A DNA stretch of 64,000 bases from Cymbidium sinense. Taxonomy: Eukaryota; Streptophyta; Magnoliopsida; Asparagales; Orchidaceae. The first letter of the stretch is position 1. Each line of letters starts with the position of its first letter. The stretch lies in assembly GCA_021442155.1 (NCBI GenBank), contig CM038221.1, positions 29,913,906 to 29,977,905 on the forward strand. The letters are read 5' to 3'. Of this stretch, positions 24,037 to 38,200 are shown one piece after another. The notes below the pieces were generated by a model. It had not been told where the DNA came from. It saw only the letters and a list, made by a program, of their open reading frames with translations, and made no database searches. The translations under genes were made by a program, and so were the position numbers.

Positions 24037-27000
24037 GTCAATTTCTCTCTTGCCTGAAACGATTTTTTCTTTTACTTTCTTCTTGTTTCAAATCGTTGGT
24101 TTCTTCTGAGGTTTTCGTTTTATGGTTTTAAATGAGAAATTCTTGGGAATGCATCATTAACTTCGGTTTATAATTTCAGTTTTGTGGAACATTCTGGAAA
24201 AAGACTTGGATTACTTTGCTTATGTTGTGACTGCGAGAGAAATTCACGATCTCTGAAATGATTATTTTGTTGCCGTGAAATCTTGTTGGAAGTTAATGAT
24301 TTACTTGGCGGGATTTGATTTTGGTTATCTTGCTTTCGATTTGGGTTAAGCACTGTCAGTATGTTGTGACTACGAGAGAAAATTCACGATCTCTGAAATG
24401 ATTTATGTTTTTCGTTGCCGTAAAATCTTGTTGTAGTTAATGATTTGTTTGGCGGGATTTGATTTCGGTTTATTTCTTTCCATTTGGAGTAAGCGCTGTC
24501 GCTTTGATATTAAGTGGCGATCCGAGGGCAACCTTGCAAAAAAAAAAAAAAAAAAAAAAAAGAAAGATAAAAATCCAATCATTGTGGTTGGTGATAAATT
24601 GATTTGGAGTTTAGCCGTCTTAACACCTTGGAAACCTATTTTTCTGCAGGGATTGGTGCTCTCAATGCTCTTTTGTGGTTCAGTTCTATTTCTTTGCATT
24701 TGGTCACAAAGATAGAGACCTTAGTTGAATAGAGTGATCTGAGATTTGCCAATCATTACAACTTTGACCTTCTTATTCTTCTCCCCATATCTTCGTCTAA
24801 TGCTTGGTTATGGTGAAAAGCTTAACTGGTATAGACTGACTCATTTTCTATTCGAGTGATTGATTCGCATGTTTAATCGGTCACTTCATTTTTCCAAGGC
24901 TTTGTTTGCGCTGTAGAATGGTGTGCTGCACCTGGTTAATGGTGCTCGTAACCATTTGCAGTGTACAAGGATTTCATTTGCTTGTCATCTGTTTATTAAC
25001 ATGTACAGTTTTTTTAAGATACCCGTGATACCTCTTATCCAAAAGTGTAATTTTGTTTGCAAGGGCGTGTATCAGGAACAAATATACTGAACAACGATGT
25101 AATGTCAACTAGATTTCGCACATCCAGAAGACATCTAGGTTAAATAATAGCTTCTTACCAAAGGAGATGATTGGGATAAATTTATACATAGTCCTAAAAT
25201 CATTTGTTTTGAAATTTACTTCACCTTGGCCATAACAATAGATCCATGCAAGGAATATCCTAATAATTTTCTCTTGACTTAATAATGTGGATATATATTT
25301 TGGATCTTTGTGATTCCTTCTCCTCAAAACCAAGCAATGCCCACCATGTTCCAAAGGACAATCATCATACTACTTCACCAATATCAAATGATGCTTGAAC
25401 TTAACATTTGTGGTAGACCTTTGAAGTGTATATGCTACACACTGAGATAGGTTTGAGCATATCAAATGAGCCAATGTCACTAAGGGCTTGTTTGAGACAA
25501 TTACAATTGTTTGAAAAGCAACTGTGAAGCTATTGCGGGAAGAATTTAGTGACAAAAAGCTGTTGTTGTTGAAGCTGTGATTCTATTGGGAAAACTCAAC
25601 TGAGAATCTGTTGTGTTATAGTTGTTTATGTATAAAAGATTGAAATATTCTTATGTGCAAAATGATATGAAATAAAATGAAAATAAATAATTTTTTTATA
25701 TTCATAGGTAGTCATAAGTCTATTAATTTATACAAAGAATTTATGCATTATATAATACTGAATATCACCATTATTAAAATTATAAGTGCAACAACTAATG
25801 CAATCAAAATATTAATCTTATTATTCATTTGGTCAAATCTTTTAAAAACTTGTTTTTTCAATGTTACTCTCCAAATATGATCACTATCTGAAGTGTTATC
25901 CCTTTATTTGTTAACCTATCCAACAAATTGCAATCATCTCTTAATCGATTTTTAGGACACCTATAAAATCTTCTCCCATAGTTTCCTTTTCGACGTAAAG
26001 TAAAAGCATATCATTACAAATTACAATTGCAAGGAATAATTCTAGAGACAATTAACATCCTTGAACTTATATTTTCCGAGACAAATTAGTATAAGCAATC
26101 AAGATATTAATATGTGAAAATTAATATTACAAAATATTTTGATAATGAAACAAAACAAGAATATTAACAAACTCATGGAATAAATAATATAACAAAGCTA
26201 TGTAGTTTTGATTGGCTATTAGATATTGACATATAGTGTTTAAAATATTAACTAAAAATATCAATACTAATACCAGTCACTCTCACTTTAAACATTAACT
26301 AAAGCATTTGTAATTTGATCTCATAACTCTTTCTTCTCCTCAACTTCTTCCCCATCTTGTGGCTCAGAGTTTATTATATCTTGATTAAATTCTTACATTA
26401 ATTGACCTATTCGATACTCATACACTTCTGGTGAGACATATGACTGATCTTCATTTATAGTATTAAATTCAACATCTTGATGTCAACTGTAATTATATAG
26501 AGTCATTGCAGTTGTTATTATTTTAACCCCGTTTTTGGAAAGAGTATGTTGATATTGTCACATAAAATAATTAATTTTTTTTTCCAAACTCCAAATGCTT
26601 GCTCAATGTTGACGCGTAATGATGAGTATCACTTATTGAATATCTCTTTCTTTCCTTGAATCACCCGCTTGCTTCTTTTAAAATTAGGAATATAATATTT
26701 TGTCTAGATATGATTTTAAGAACCCTCGTTGCGTTGGGTATCTAGTATTAACAAGATAATATTTACCTATTTAAATTTGCAACAATATGTTTATAGACAT
26801 TAATTTAATATTAATAATGCCAGTGCAATGTCAACTTACCTAGAGGAGGCATAGAAAGTTATATTGAGGATGTCGCATGACAAATTTAAATACACGACAT
26901 CATATGCCCTGTCTTCTCATCCAACTATCACGAAAGTGAAGTACATGTTGACGCCGCATGCTATCATTATATTTTATGTGGGGGAGCCACAATAATCAAT

Positions 27001-30000
27001 GCATGTCACATTTTCATTATTAGGGACATGAGCATCCACATGTATCCTATTGATAGCTCCAACACAATTCTGTATCAATTAGTAGTTTTTTATTTTCTTA
27101 GTTTTTGTGAAATTACATAAGTGAATATAATTTAAAATTTACCTTGAAGTATGATATATTGATAATCATGATATATCTCCTTCGGTATACTTTAAAATGT
27201 TGGATCTAATGGCTTCACAATTTTAGATGACAAGCTTACCAGAGCTCTAGTTCAATTAAGAAATATTTACTTATTGTTTCAGATAAATGTTGAAATCATT
27301 CACTTGTTGCTCTAATAAATTGATTATGTAATAAAACATACAATGTCAAAGACAACACTTCCTTTGTTGTTATCCTGGATGATTCATGAAGCTCATGACA
27401 AGTTTCTAGCTCTAGCAAAAGATCTAAGAAAATGAATTGACATGCAAAACATGTTATGAAACCTCTCTGTGTGGTCATTGAGTAATTCAGTGATCCATTT
27501 TTGTCCAACTAATGTTGATTTTATGCATGGAGTCATGCAAATATAAATCCAAAGTACTCATTAATTAAACATACAATTGTGATAATAATTTTCGTACATC
27601 GCTCTCTTTCGTTGTTATCCATAGCTACAAATAATATTAAATTTATCATATTCATGACAGATAATGTATAAGAAAACATTAACACAGTATAAGAGATTAC
27701 ACAACAAGACATAATAGGATAGTTTACAAAACATCAAGCAAAACACTACAATTGTGATTCATCCTTCGCTTAAGCATCAATGCCAAAACATCCATTTTTA
27801 ATAATTATATAATACAGTTTTCAAAATAATGATGCAAATAATGAATCTTTCACTTAGGTATCATAGTCACGAAAATCTCTCTTTTATTAACATCTTCAAG
27901 AACTTAGTTGAGTGCAAATAAAGAGGAAGAAATCTTCAAAGACTTCTTTGATCTGATCTAGTATTATGATATGATGATAGTAGGGTGGTGCATGGCGCAT
28001 TTGATGTACTACCCAATTGTGCTGAAATCTGGCCTTCGCGATGGTAATGTTTTATATGTTTAAGAATTTAGATCATTTGAACTACCTCTTTGGTCAGAGT
28101 TGCAATGCCCATATATATCTTCATGAACTTTTTAGTTTGGAGTCCATGAATGAGCACTAGCAGCAACAATACCACCAAACATCTAATCTACCTTCTTCTC
28201 TAATTTTGGATCAATGTCATAATATCAAAACTTCCTTGCATTTGGTACTACCTATAGTTCATCAAACATGATTTTAATTTTATTTACATATGCATATTTA
28301 AAAAAATACATAATAAATGAGACAAGTGATTACAAATGCTTTACCTTCTCTCGCCACCACTCATCTGAGGTATCAATAATCTTTTTTCTAGAATCACAAT
28401 CTAAACTAGTTGATCCTTGTTTTAATTACTTCCTTAATTCATAGTTCTTCATCTGATCTCATTTATTTTTTAGTTGCTCTCTTTCAGTTCTTTCTCTGAA
28501 ACTTTTTGTTATGTTCTGTCAATCGTCCTTGTTAAAATGAATTGTTGGTCAATTGCCCAACTCAACCTCCGTCAAACAAAGGTCATAGAAAATCATTTTT
28601 ACTTCTTTCTCCCAAGAGACACTCGCTCAACCTCGTTTGGATTCCACATTAATTTACTAAAAAAGTGCATCAAGATAAATAGAGTTTAAATTCAAATTTA
28701 AACCTTTCTTTATTTCCTTCCAATATTAATATGTGTGTACACATGCACTTTCAACATATACTATCACAATATAAAGAGAGAGATGATCTTCATTTGAAAA
28801 TTATTCATTGGAATAGTACATGACAAGCTAAGGATTACAAATTAATTAATATTATGTGCTTCTTAGAGACTAAACAATTTATCATGAAAATAGTGAATTA
28901 GGTGTGCTCTAACGCTATGAAAGTTTTTCTAAATTCCTCTATTACAAACCATCTTAACCAAACATAAAGAATAAATCAAATAAGCAATCAATATGACAAA
29001 CTAAATAAAATAAGGTGCAAGTAATCAATGATATCACGTTCAAGTACATTTGCACGCACTTTCTATTATGAAAGATAACTTTAGTGTGCACAAACACATG
29101 CGCCCAATAGTGTTAACTTTAAGTACAAACTATATGCCAATAAAACAAGTTGAAAGCCCAACGTAGTAGATTTATATAACCACTTTACATATAAATAAGC
29201 TAAATTAACAAAATACCCTAAACAAAAAAAATTATAAAAATAATAGTATCTACAAACAACTATTCTACCTTTCATCCAAGTCTATATATCAACAAATGAA
29301 ATTAGAACTAAAAGGAGAAAAATCTGAGATCAACAAATAGCAACTAATGACACAACTCCAATCTATAAACCAAGAGGAGATGGGAAGCATACTTGCGAAG
29401 GAGCGATGGTTAGATAAAAAAAAAGGATTTTGCAAAGGAGAATGATGAACAACACTTGTGAGGATAGAAATTGTTGTTTTTGACTGCATTTACTTGCAAT
29501 AGTTTGACCTAACCTTCCAAAACGAGAGAAAGAGAAAAGGGGAAGCTTATCAACAAAGGAGGTGACAGATTAGGACAAAACCGAAAATCAACGAAGAAGG
29601 AGAATGGTGGGAGCTTTAGAAAATGCGACGTCAAGAACCATAAGGGCTGTCCAAGGGATTCTTCGCAATAACAACGAGAGGGATTAGGGATTCGTTCGGT
29701 TACGAGAGTCGAGAGTTGGAGGATAGCGAGAGTTGAGAGTCGGGTGTAATAATAATGTGGTAATTTGGAGAATTATAATGTTTTAGACCACGGACTACAG
29801 TTGAGCCCTTGAAGTCTCGAAACTCCATTTTTGGACTGACAAAACCTAGCAAACCTAGCCCAACCGCTCCAAACCAAATGGAATCGAGTTGTGTTTTCTA
29901 ACTCAATGCAACCCGACAACCACCCCAAATGGGCCCTAAATCTTCTACTCTTTAGTTAGCTATCTAATAGCTCTGAATGATATAATTGTAAAACCTGATA

Positions 30001-32239
30001 CATCGATAAACTATGTAATATGAAATTAATTTATGTATTCATCTCCAATAAATTTTCTCCTAACCCATGTCTTAAGTTTCAAAACTTTTCTTGCAACTTA
30101 AAATTATTTTTGTGCTTCGATATATGAGATAATCATATTGAAGTAGCTATATTCAAAGTTATGCCTCATAACCAATGAGTTCACCAATTATATTGGCCTT
30201 CATATTAGCATAACCCTTGCAAAATTTGATGACTTCAATATTGTCTTCACATCCTTTTGTACTAAAAAGACTCAAAATTATTAAATTCTTCCTACAATTT
30301 GATACATTCTCGACCTTATTGTATTTTAGCCACATCATCATACTTCTTTAATGTAATAACACTAAAATCAACTATTTTTGCAAACCTATTATTTCTTATG
30401 TAAACATAGATTGGTCATAAGTGCATAACAATTTTTTTATGACATAAAGTACAAACAAACTAAGCTAAGAATATCATGATCAATGAATTTGAGTACTATA
30501 ATCATGAAAAAACAATCATTTTAATTTGTATTTGACCACTTGGTAGCTAATATCAACCATTGACTTATCTTTCTTATGATCATGAATGGCACATCGCTCC
30601 TTTGTCTTCAAAGATTGACGATCTCTCTTCACATTGTTTTTTTTTTGCAATAAAAGCAAATCACACCTTTAAACCTTTCATAAAAAGTAGGGCCCTTGTT
30701 AAAAGGTCCTCCCTAATTAGTAATTCTTCGGCCATTTTTTTCTCACAAACATAATTGAGCTTAGAATCACATCTTTGGAAAGAAGTGAATTAGTTTTTTA
30801 AGATGATATCATTATTATACAACATAGCATCACAAAAATGCGTATAAAAGGGAGGTAAATATCGCAAGAGTCATGAAACTTAATGGGTGAAGTTTTTTTT
30901 TTTTTTTTTTTTTTTGTATTTGAAGTGCAATTTTTGTTTTTGATAAAATTTATTAGAGAGATTTTTAGTCATGTGCAAAGACTAATTTGAACCACAACCT
31001 CTACACAATTGTTTGATCTAATACATCTTTCAATACCTCATCCATTAAACATAACTAGATCATATGGACTTTTAATTTTTTTTTTTGCTTATAGTCTCTT
31101 GCATAATTGAATCCTCAGGTGTGCTTTCATAGATCTCTGATCAACTAGAATACCCCGCATCTTGGTTTTTCAAGGCCTAAAACTCTTCAAGCCAACAAAT
31201 TTCACAAACTTCTATTTCATAGTGATTGCAATCCTCATTAAGATACACAAGCACCTACTATAAATGAATAGAATGAACACAAAAATTAAAAATAAATGAT
31301 ATCTAGAATCACAAAAAGATACCCAGACTTGACAAAATAATAGTCTACATCCACGCGAGCTGAGATATGAATCAATATACTTTTATAAACCATAGAAGTT
31401 TACACATAAAAAGAGCAAAAGAAAGTGCCCTTCCTCAAATCCAAGCACACTCAATCTCATCACAATAAAGAAGCCACAAATTTTTAAATCATATGCTTAT
31501 TTCTCATGCCTCTCTTTCATAGAAAGGATGTGAAAATTCAAAACTAAATCTATACTAGTAATAAAATATTTTAGATATGGTGTAAAGGAGTGCTTGAGGG
31601 GCACTTTGGGTTTTAAAATAAATCTTAAGATAGTCCTCCAGTTATTCGTATGTCACGTGTTGCCCATTTAATCCAAAGAGTATTTCTTGATTTTAGTCCC
31701 AACAATGTGTAGGGGATGGAAAACACATTCTCAAAATAGGCATTCATTTCTAGTGATCCCAGCTGCCATTTGTCATCCACCACCATACCCATCCAACAAA
31801 CCTGACCGATAAGCTTCCATAAGGGTGGAGGATTTGATCTTTGCTCGCTTGCATTGGCTATTCAATCTCATGACTGATTGAAGACGGGTGATTTCGTCCA
31901 CAACTTTGTTGCAGAGGCAGTTGTTGGATGGGGATTAGGGTTTTGGATTACCAGTGATTATGGTGACAAGTAAGTGGAGATATGGAGACATAGAACCAAT
32001 CTAATTATAAGGCCAGTTCAAGGAAACCAAATTTTGTGAGTGGTTGAAGGGTAGGTCTAGTGATAGTTCTTTAGAGGCTATCATCTCTGCCCAAGCAATA
32101 AGAAACACGTTGAATGAATGTGTAAGACATGTGGCGATTGAATTAACAACCCAAACTATCCCATCACATTTCATCTATGTTGCTTTCCAATTATTACAAA
32201 TCAAAAAATTATATTAGTTAATGTTATATAATAAAAATA

Positions 32240-32297
<58 letters not shown>

Positions 32298-35200
32298 TAA
32301 CATTTTATATAATATCACTCAACATAATTAAAATTGGATAAGAGGCACATTGCATCCCCTCCACACCTCCACTCTGAAATCTCCCTTCCCCTGCACCCTG
32401 TTGATCTGCCTTTATCGTGTCACTAATCTACCAGTAACCATTCCTCCTTATCTCATCAACAATCACGTACATGGCGCATTGGTAGCTTCACAGTACCATG
32501 TGCGCTTGCATGGCTTGCGTTTCCCTTCCCACACTCATTGGCATATCTGCTTATATTTGCCTTTAATGCCCCACTTGTGTCCTTGTAGCTCATAAAGCTC
32601 TTCACGTGATCTTGCCTTAACTATCCACCCGCAACTATGATACCTCCGTCTACTCACTTTTCATCTAACTTTTCGAATTTTGCACCTGCTGCATCTCACT
32701 TCAATAATCAACCACGTCATTCTTGTAACCATTCTTCTCAGTGTCTTGAATTAATGGTTTATTATCATCCTGAAAGATTTGATGCCAAAGAAAATCATCA
32801 TAAAAGGAAATTGTTGCTCAACATTTAAGGGCACAATGCCCTGAGTATGTACGAGCAGGCATTTATCATTTCAGAAGTGATTGTAAGTTGGGAATATCTC
32901 AAAATGCTGCAAAAGCTCATAACTTGGCTCATATGAGAAGATTGATTGTATAGGAAATATCTTATTATTTTGAAGATCATGAAAATAATTATGTTGATCA
33001 ATCTTCATTGTAATCATATTACTATTAAGATTGATTTATGTATTATGATCTCTATCGTGCATCACATGATCCACAAATTTAACAGTGCTTATAACAGATG
33101 ACAATCCAACAAGAAGCTAAATACCTTAAAGAAATATAGGAGTCTGTTCAACGCATTACTTTTCCTCCAAAATCATAGGTGAAAACCGAATATCCATGCC
33201 CTTTATATCCTTTAAAAAACTTTATAGAACCAATTGAAGATGACAAAGGTTCTGAAGATAAGTATCTTGATGATAATGATGATGATCAAGTGACGTCGAT
33301 CATGTGATGGAGACTGCGTTTGAGCTTGAACTATGTCTTCTACGGTGATTTTGGATGCACTTGAGTTTTGTTTTGGGTATGTAGCACTTATAGAGATTAT
33401 TGCTACTTATGAGATAGTACAGGATGATCCACAATTGACAGTGCAAATTTCTTCAGTACAAATTTCAAAGTTTGAGTTTGTGCTTTCACTTCACCATAAA
33501 TATGCTGTCAAGAGATCATATCATACATCTTAGATCAGAGATAGTTTTTAGTTGTTTGCACTTGTAATAATTTGTTGCCTGCAGTAGTTTTATTGGTCTA
33601 CTTTGTCCTGTAAAATGGGCAGAAGGATGCACATGAACCAGTTTCATCACCTCCTCTATTAGGTTTTTTCATCTTAGTCTACAACAAGGACAGTTTTTTC
33701 ATCTCAGATGCAAATGATGCAAACCAGATTATATTAGGTTTTATTTTGAACATTATTAGGTTTGGATTTTATTACAATTTCTCGTTATATTTGCACTTAT
33801 CATTTTAGGTGGACTTTTTTGTAATGAGTCCAGCTATTTAAGGAGTTGGATCATCAGTTATTGTTTGATAGTGTTGTTTACTAATTGAATATTTTGATTT
33901 CTCTTAACCCTAGCTGTCCCCTGCCTCTTCTCTTCTCGTTTCTCTCTCTCCCCCTCTTAGTCTTCTCTTTTTTCCCCGGCTGATTCTGTTTCTTCCCGTT
34001 ACCCTGTAATATTCCTTTTCTCTGAAAATTTCAAAACGGAATATTTTGAATTAAGTCAAACTGTTTTCGGGAAAATAATTGCTCGACTTTCTTACTGATG
34101 GAGTTTGTGGTATAGAAGTCTGGCTTGTAGCTATTTACCTAGTAATATTGCGGTCAATGTTACAATTGAAAATGTTAAAGCATGACCCCTATTCTTTTTA
34201 AGACTCATTTCCATATGTGCAACATTTCCAACGTATTCTTGAGTTTTGTTCACCTATTTTACTTCGTAAGATGAATTCTACTGTTCATCAAATTATCTGG
34301 ACTGCTTATTTTCTAGTTGCATTATCCCTGTCACTTTGTTTTAAGTTTATAGATGGTGTGATGTTAAAGCTAAAGAAATTCTAAATTATCATGAATATTG
34401 AACACTATCATTCCCCTTTTTTATTTTCAGTTAATCGGAGAAAATACAGGTAATAATGTAGAGGCAAACTTTTTAAAATAGGTTTAGTCCTAATCGTAGC
34501 TTAGGCGTTTTTTTTTTTTTTTTTAGTTTAGTCGGCTGAACGATTGATCGACGCGGCGCCATCGTCGACACCGATCGCTCAACGGACGACTAGTTTTTTT
34601 TAAATTGGGCATTATTTTATCAGTCATATGTCTAATCTTACGAACTTGGTATCGTTGAATCAGAACAAATTTTCTACTCTAAATTTAAGATGACCGATAT
34701 GCTAGCTTTTCTGAAAAAAGCGCGAATGAAATTTGAGAAATGTATTTCGCGTATTAGTCATACTGCAGATCTAATCGAAAATTGGTATCAAAATTGAATA
34801 AATTTTCTACAACTTTCGTTTTGAAATTAAATTGATTCTACAAATATTATTTTTTTTTAACATTTTTTTTTGTTAATTATAGCACAATTATTCTAATTTT
34901 TTATATATTAATTATTAATATAATTATCTTTTCTTTCTTCTGTAATGCTAATTATGACATGATTAATTAAAAAATATATTTTAATCTCTTTAAGGATACA
35001 ATGTGAAAAATATAAAACTATCAACTATTCTCAAAAAAATTTCTTAAAGATTAATTATTTACGTTATTATAACATCATCCATCTTATCCAATATAATTAA
35101 TAAATAAATTTATCCAAAACTCTCCATCATCTTATCAATATAATGTTTTTTTAATAAAATTATGTAATTGAGTTTAATCAATTTTATATAAACCAAAGAA

Positions 35201-38200
35201 ACTATCAACTAAGTATGAATCTTAATATAATTTTTAGTTAAATATTTCTAAAAATAAAAAATAAAATTATTTAAATTTTGAATTTATCAAATTTATAATT
35301 TCAAAAAATTATAGTAGAATCAAATATCTCAATAAGAATAATCTAATAATGTTGAAAAGTAATAATTATGCTATAATTAATAAAAAATATATATATTAAA
35401 AAAATACTTGTAATAAGAATCAGTCAGACATCGGCCACAATCAGAATTTCAACCAACACGTTGAGAAAATTTCACGATTTCAACGATATCAATTTCATTT
35501 AGATAGAATTTTGATATCGCAAAATACGACAAATTCTGAAATTTCTTCGACGTCGAGCTTTTGCGATTCATAAACTACAGCGTACAATCTTAAATTTCAC
35601 CAAACATAAAGTTGTAAAAAATTTCACGATTAACGATACCAAAGTCAGAAGATTGAGATTATGAAAAAATACAAAACAGCTTTTAAAATAAACAGTCGTT
35701 CAACTGACGACGTCTTGACGTCGCGCGCCACGAGGAATGGAGACGACTAGGTCTATTATGCTAAAAAAAAATTTAGTGCCTGAATTGCTAATTACGATTA
35801 GGACTTAAGCCTATTTTAAAATTTTGCCTAATGTAGAACGATGAAATCGAACAACATGCAGGAATGTATAACAAACATTTGAAATTTTGCAGTGCCACAA
35901 TGGCCACACCTTGTGTTCATCCTGCAAAACGAAGGTGCAGAACCGCTGTCCTACTTGTCGGCAGGAACTCGGAGACATCAGGTGCTTAGCATTGGAGAAG
36001 GTGGCCGAATCTCTTGAGCTTCCGTGCAAGTATTCGTCGCTAGGCTGCCCAGGAATTTTGCCATACTTCACTAAGCACTTGCATGAAAGCCAGTGCAACT
36101 TCAGACCTTACAATTGCCCCTACGCAGGCTCAGAATGCTCTGTGACTGGAGACATTCCGTTCCTGGTTGGTCACCTGAGGGATGACCACAAAGTAGACAT
36201 GCACACTGGGTGCACATTTAACCACAGATACGTTAAATCAAATCCACGGGAAGTTGAGAATGCCACTTGGATGTTGACAGTAAGTAAACTTATTTTTTTC
36301 ATGTTTTTATGGACTAGTTTTTGGCATCAAAAGCAATTAATTTAGCACATGGTATTACTTGATTCATCATCTTCTGTCTTCTTTATTAATGGTATTGATT
36401 AATGCATGGAGGCAGGAAAGTTTACAATTTAGCATGACTAGACGCGGGAATTCTTAACAGAGATGATAATGGAGTATTTAGAATGTGTTCTTTCCATCGT
36501 AATACTTTTAATTTAATACGAAGGTTTCTGCACGTTTCTCCTTAAGATAATAGATTCTTATTAGTTATAATTCTGAGTGTTCATCTCGTGATTTAAATTT
36601 TAATTCACATTCATTTTGTGATATATCAAGTTTCAAAGATTCATCTAAAATGTTAAACTCTTTGTAGGTTCAGTTCATTAGAAATTTTGGTAGTTTTCTG
36701 ATCATCAAGATAAGAGTACCTCAAGAGAGCAAAGCCACCACGATGACGATTTATCGATGTCGTAAGATATCGTGAAAAGTATATATATTGATTAATGGTA
36801 TTGATTAATGCATGGAGGCAGGAAAGTTTACAATTTAGCATGATTAGACGTGGGAATTCTTGACAGAGATGATAATGGAGTATTTAGACTGTGTTCTTTC
36901 CATCGTAATACTTTTAATTTAATACGAAGGTTTCTGCACGTTTCTCTTTAAGATAATAGATTCTTATTAGTTATAATTCTGAGTGTTCATCTCGTGATTT
37001 AAATTTTAATTCACATTCATTTTGTGATATATCAAGTTTCAAAGATTCATCTAAAATGTTAAACTCTTTGTAGGTTCAGTTCATTAGAAATTTTGGTAGT
37101 TTTATGGCATCATCCCCATATAAGGGTTACCTCAAGAGAGCAAAGCCTTCCCACCACGATAAAGAGATGATCGTCGTAAGATATGAAAGTCAGATATATT
37201 TATTAGCTAAGAAAGACGTGTTTTAAAGTACTTGTGCGAAAAAACAAGCATAGAATTTCCTCATTGCGTTAGAATAATGCGCACTAGTATTTAATTTGAA
37301 ACAAAATTTTCCGCAATGTTGGAATAATGTGCACAAGTGAGGTGTATGTATAAGTAAAGAGAGATAGGAGAAGATCTACCTGAGGTGTATGAAAATCATA
37401 AAGTGTTTTCTAAAATAATAAAATAGATATGAGATATTTTGATAAATTTTAATTAAAAAATATGAAAATACAATTGATTTTAGATTTTAATATAAATAAA
37501 AATAGAGAATTTTATTTTATCGTTGTATTAGTAACCAAATTAGAGAAGCTTTAAAGAAAATGTGGAAAACAAGAGACCGATAATAGAAGAGTGGAAATGT
37601 TTAGGAGATCAAATTTCTTACAAATCTTTTAATATTATTTTAAAGACTAAAAGATGAATGAGTAAAATAGTTTGTTGGTTTATATTTAAGAATAAAGGTG
37701 ATGCATAAGAGTGCAAATTATGAGGAATTAAGTTAATCATACATTAAAATTATGGGAGAGAGTAATTGAGCATAGTTACGATGTGATATAAAGTTTCTCT
37801 CAAGGTTTGATTTTATGCCAAGTAGATCTACTATGGATGCTATACATTTGTTAAGAGGTTTGATGGAAGAGAGAAAACAAGGAGGATCCATATGATATTT
37901 ATTGACTTAGAAGCTTATGATAAAGTTTCAAGAGATGTTCTTTGGAGAGTTCTAGAAAAGAAAGGAGTTAATATTAGTTATATTCAAGTCATTAAGGATA
38001 TGTATACTAGAGCTGTTACTTGTCTCCAAACACGAGGATTGACAAAATATTTTTCTATTTCAGTTTGATTACATCAAGCTTCAGCTTTAAACCCTTATCT
38101 TTTTTCCTTTAGTTATGGATGTTCTTACTAGGCATTTACAGGAAGATGTACCTTGGTGTATAATTTTTGTAGATGACATTCTTCTTGTTGATAAGACTAG

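Larger units (their letters stand above)
25484..29936 (-). mobile_element. PIF/Harbinger DNA transposon, complete ends, dead
   Basis: About 4.45 kb in SINA intron 1, bounded by TAA target-site duplications (25,481-25,483 and 29,937-29,939), the family's three-base target. The ends are inverted repeats: GGGCTTGTTTGAG on the left, and GGGCCCATTTGGGG as the reverse complement of the right end. On the minus strand it carries the two genes expected of autonomous members, a Myb/SANT-like protein and a DDE transposase, both broken by stops. The length fits autonomous elements. It is opposite in orientation to SINA. Confidence 0.88.

Noticed and set aside
32247..32295. TA run as a functional hairpin or origin
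   Set aside because: Ordinary (TA)n microsatellite; no other evidence.
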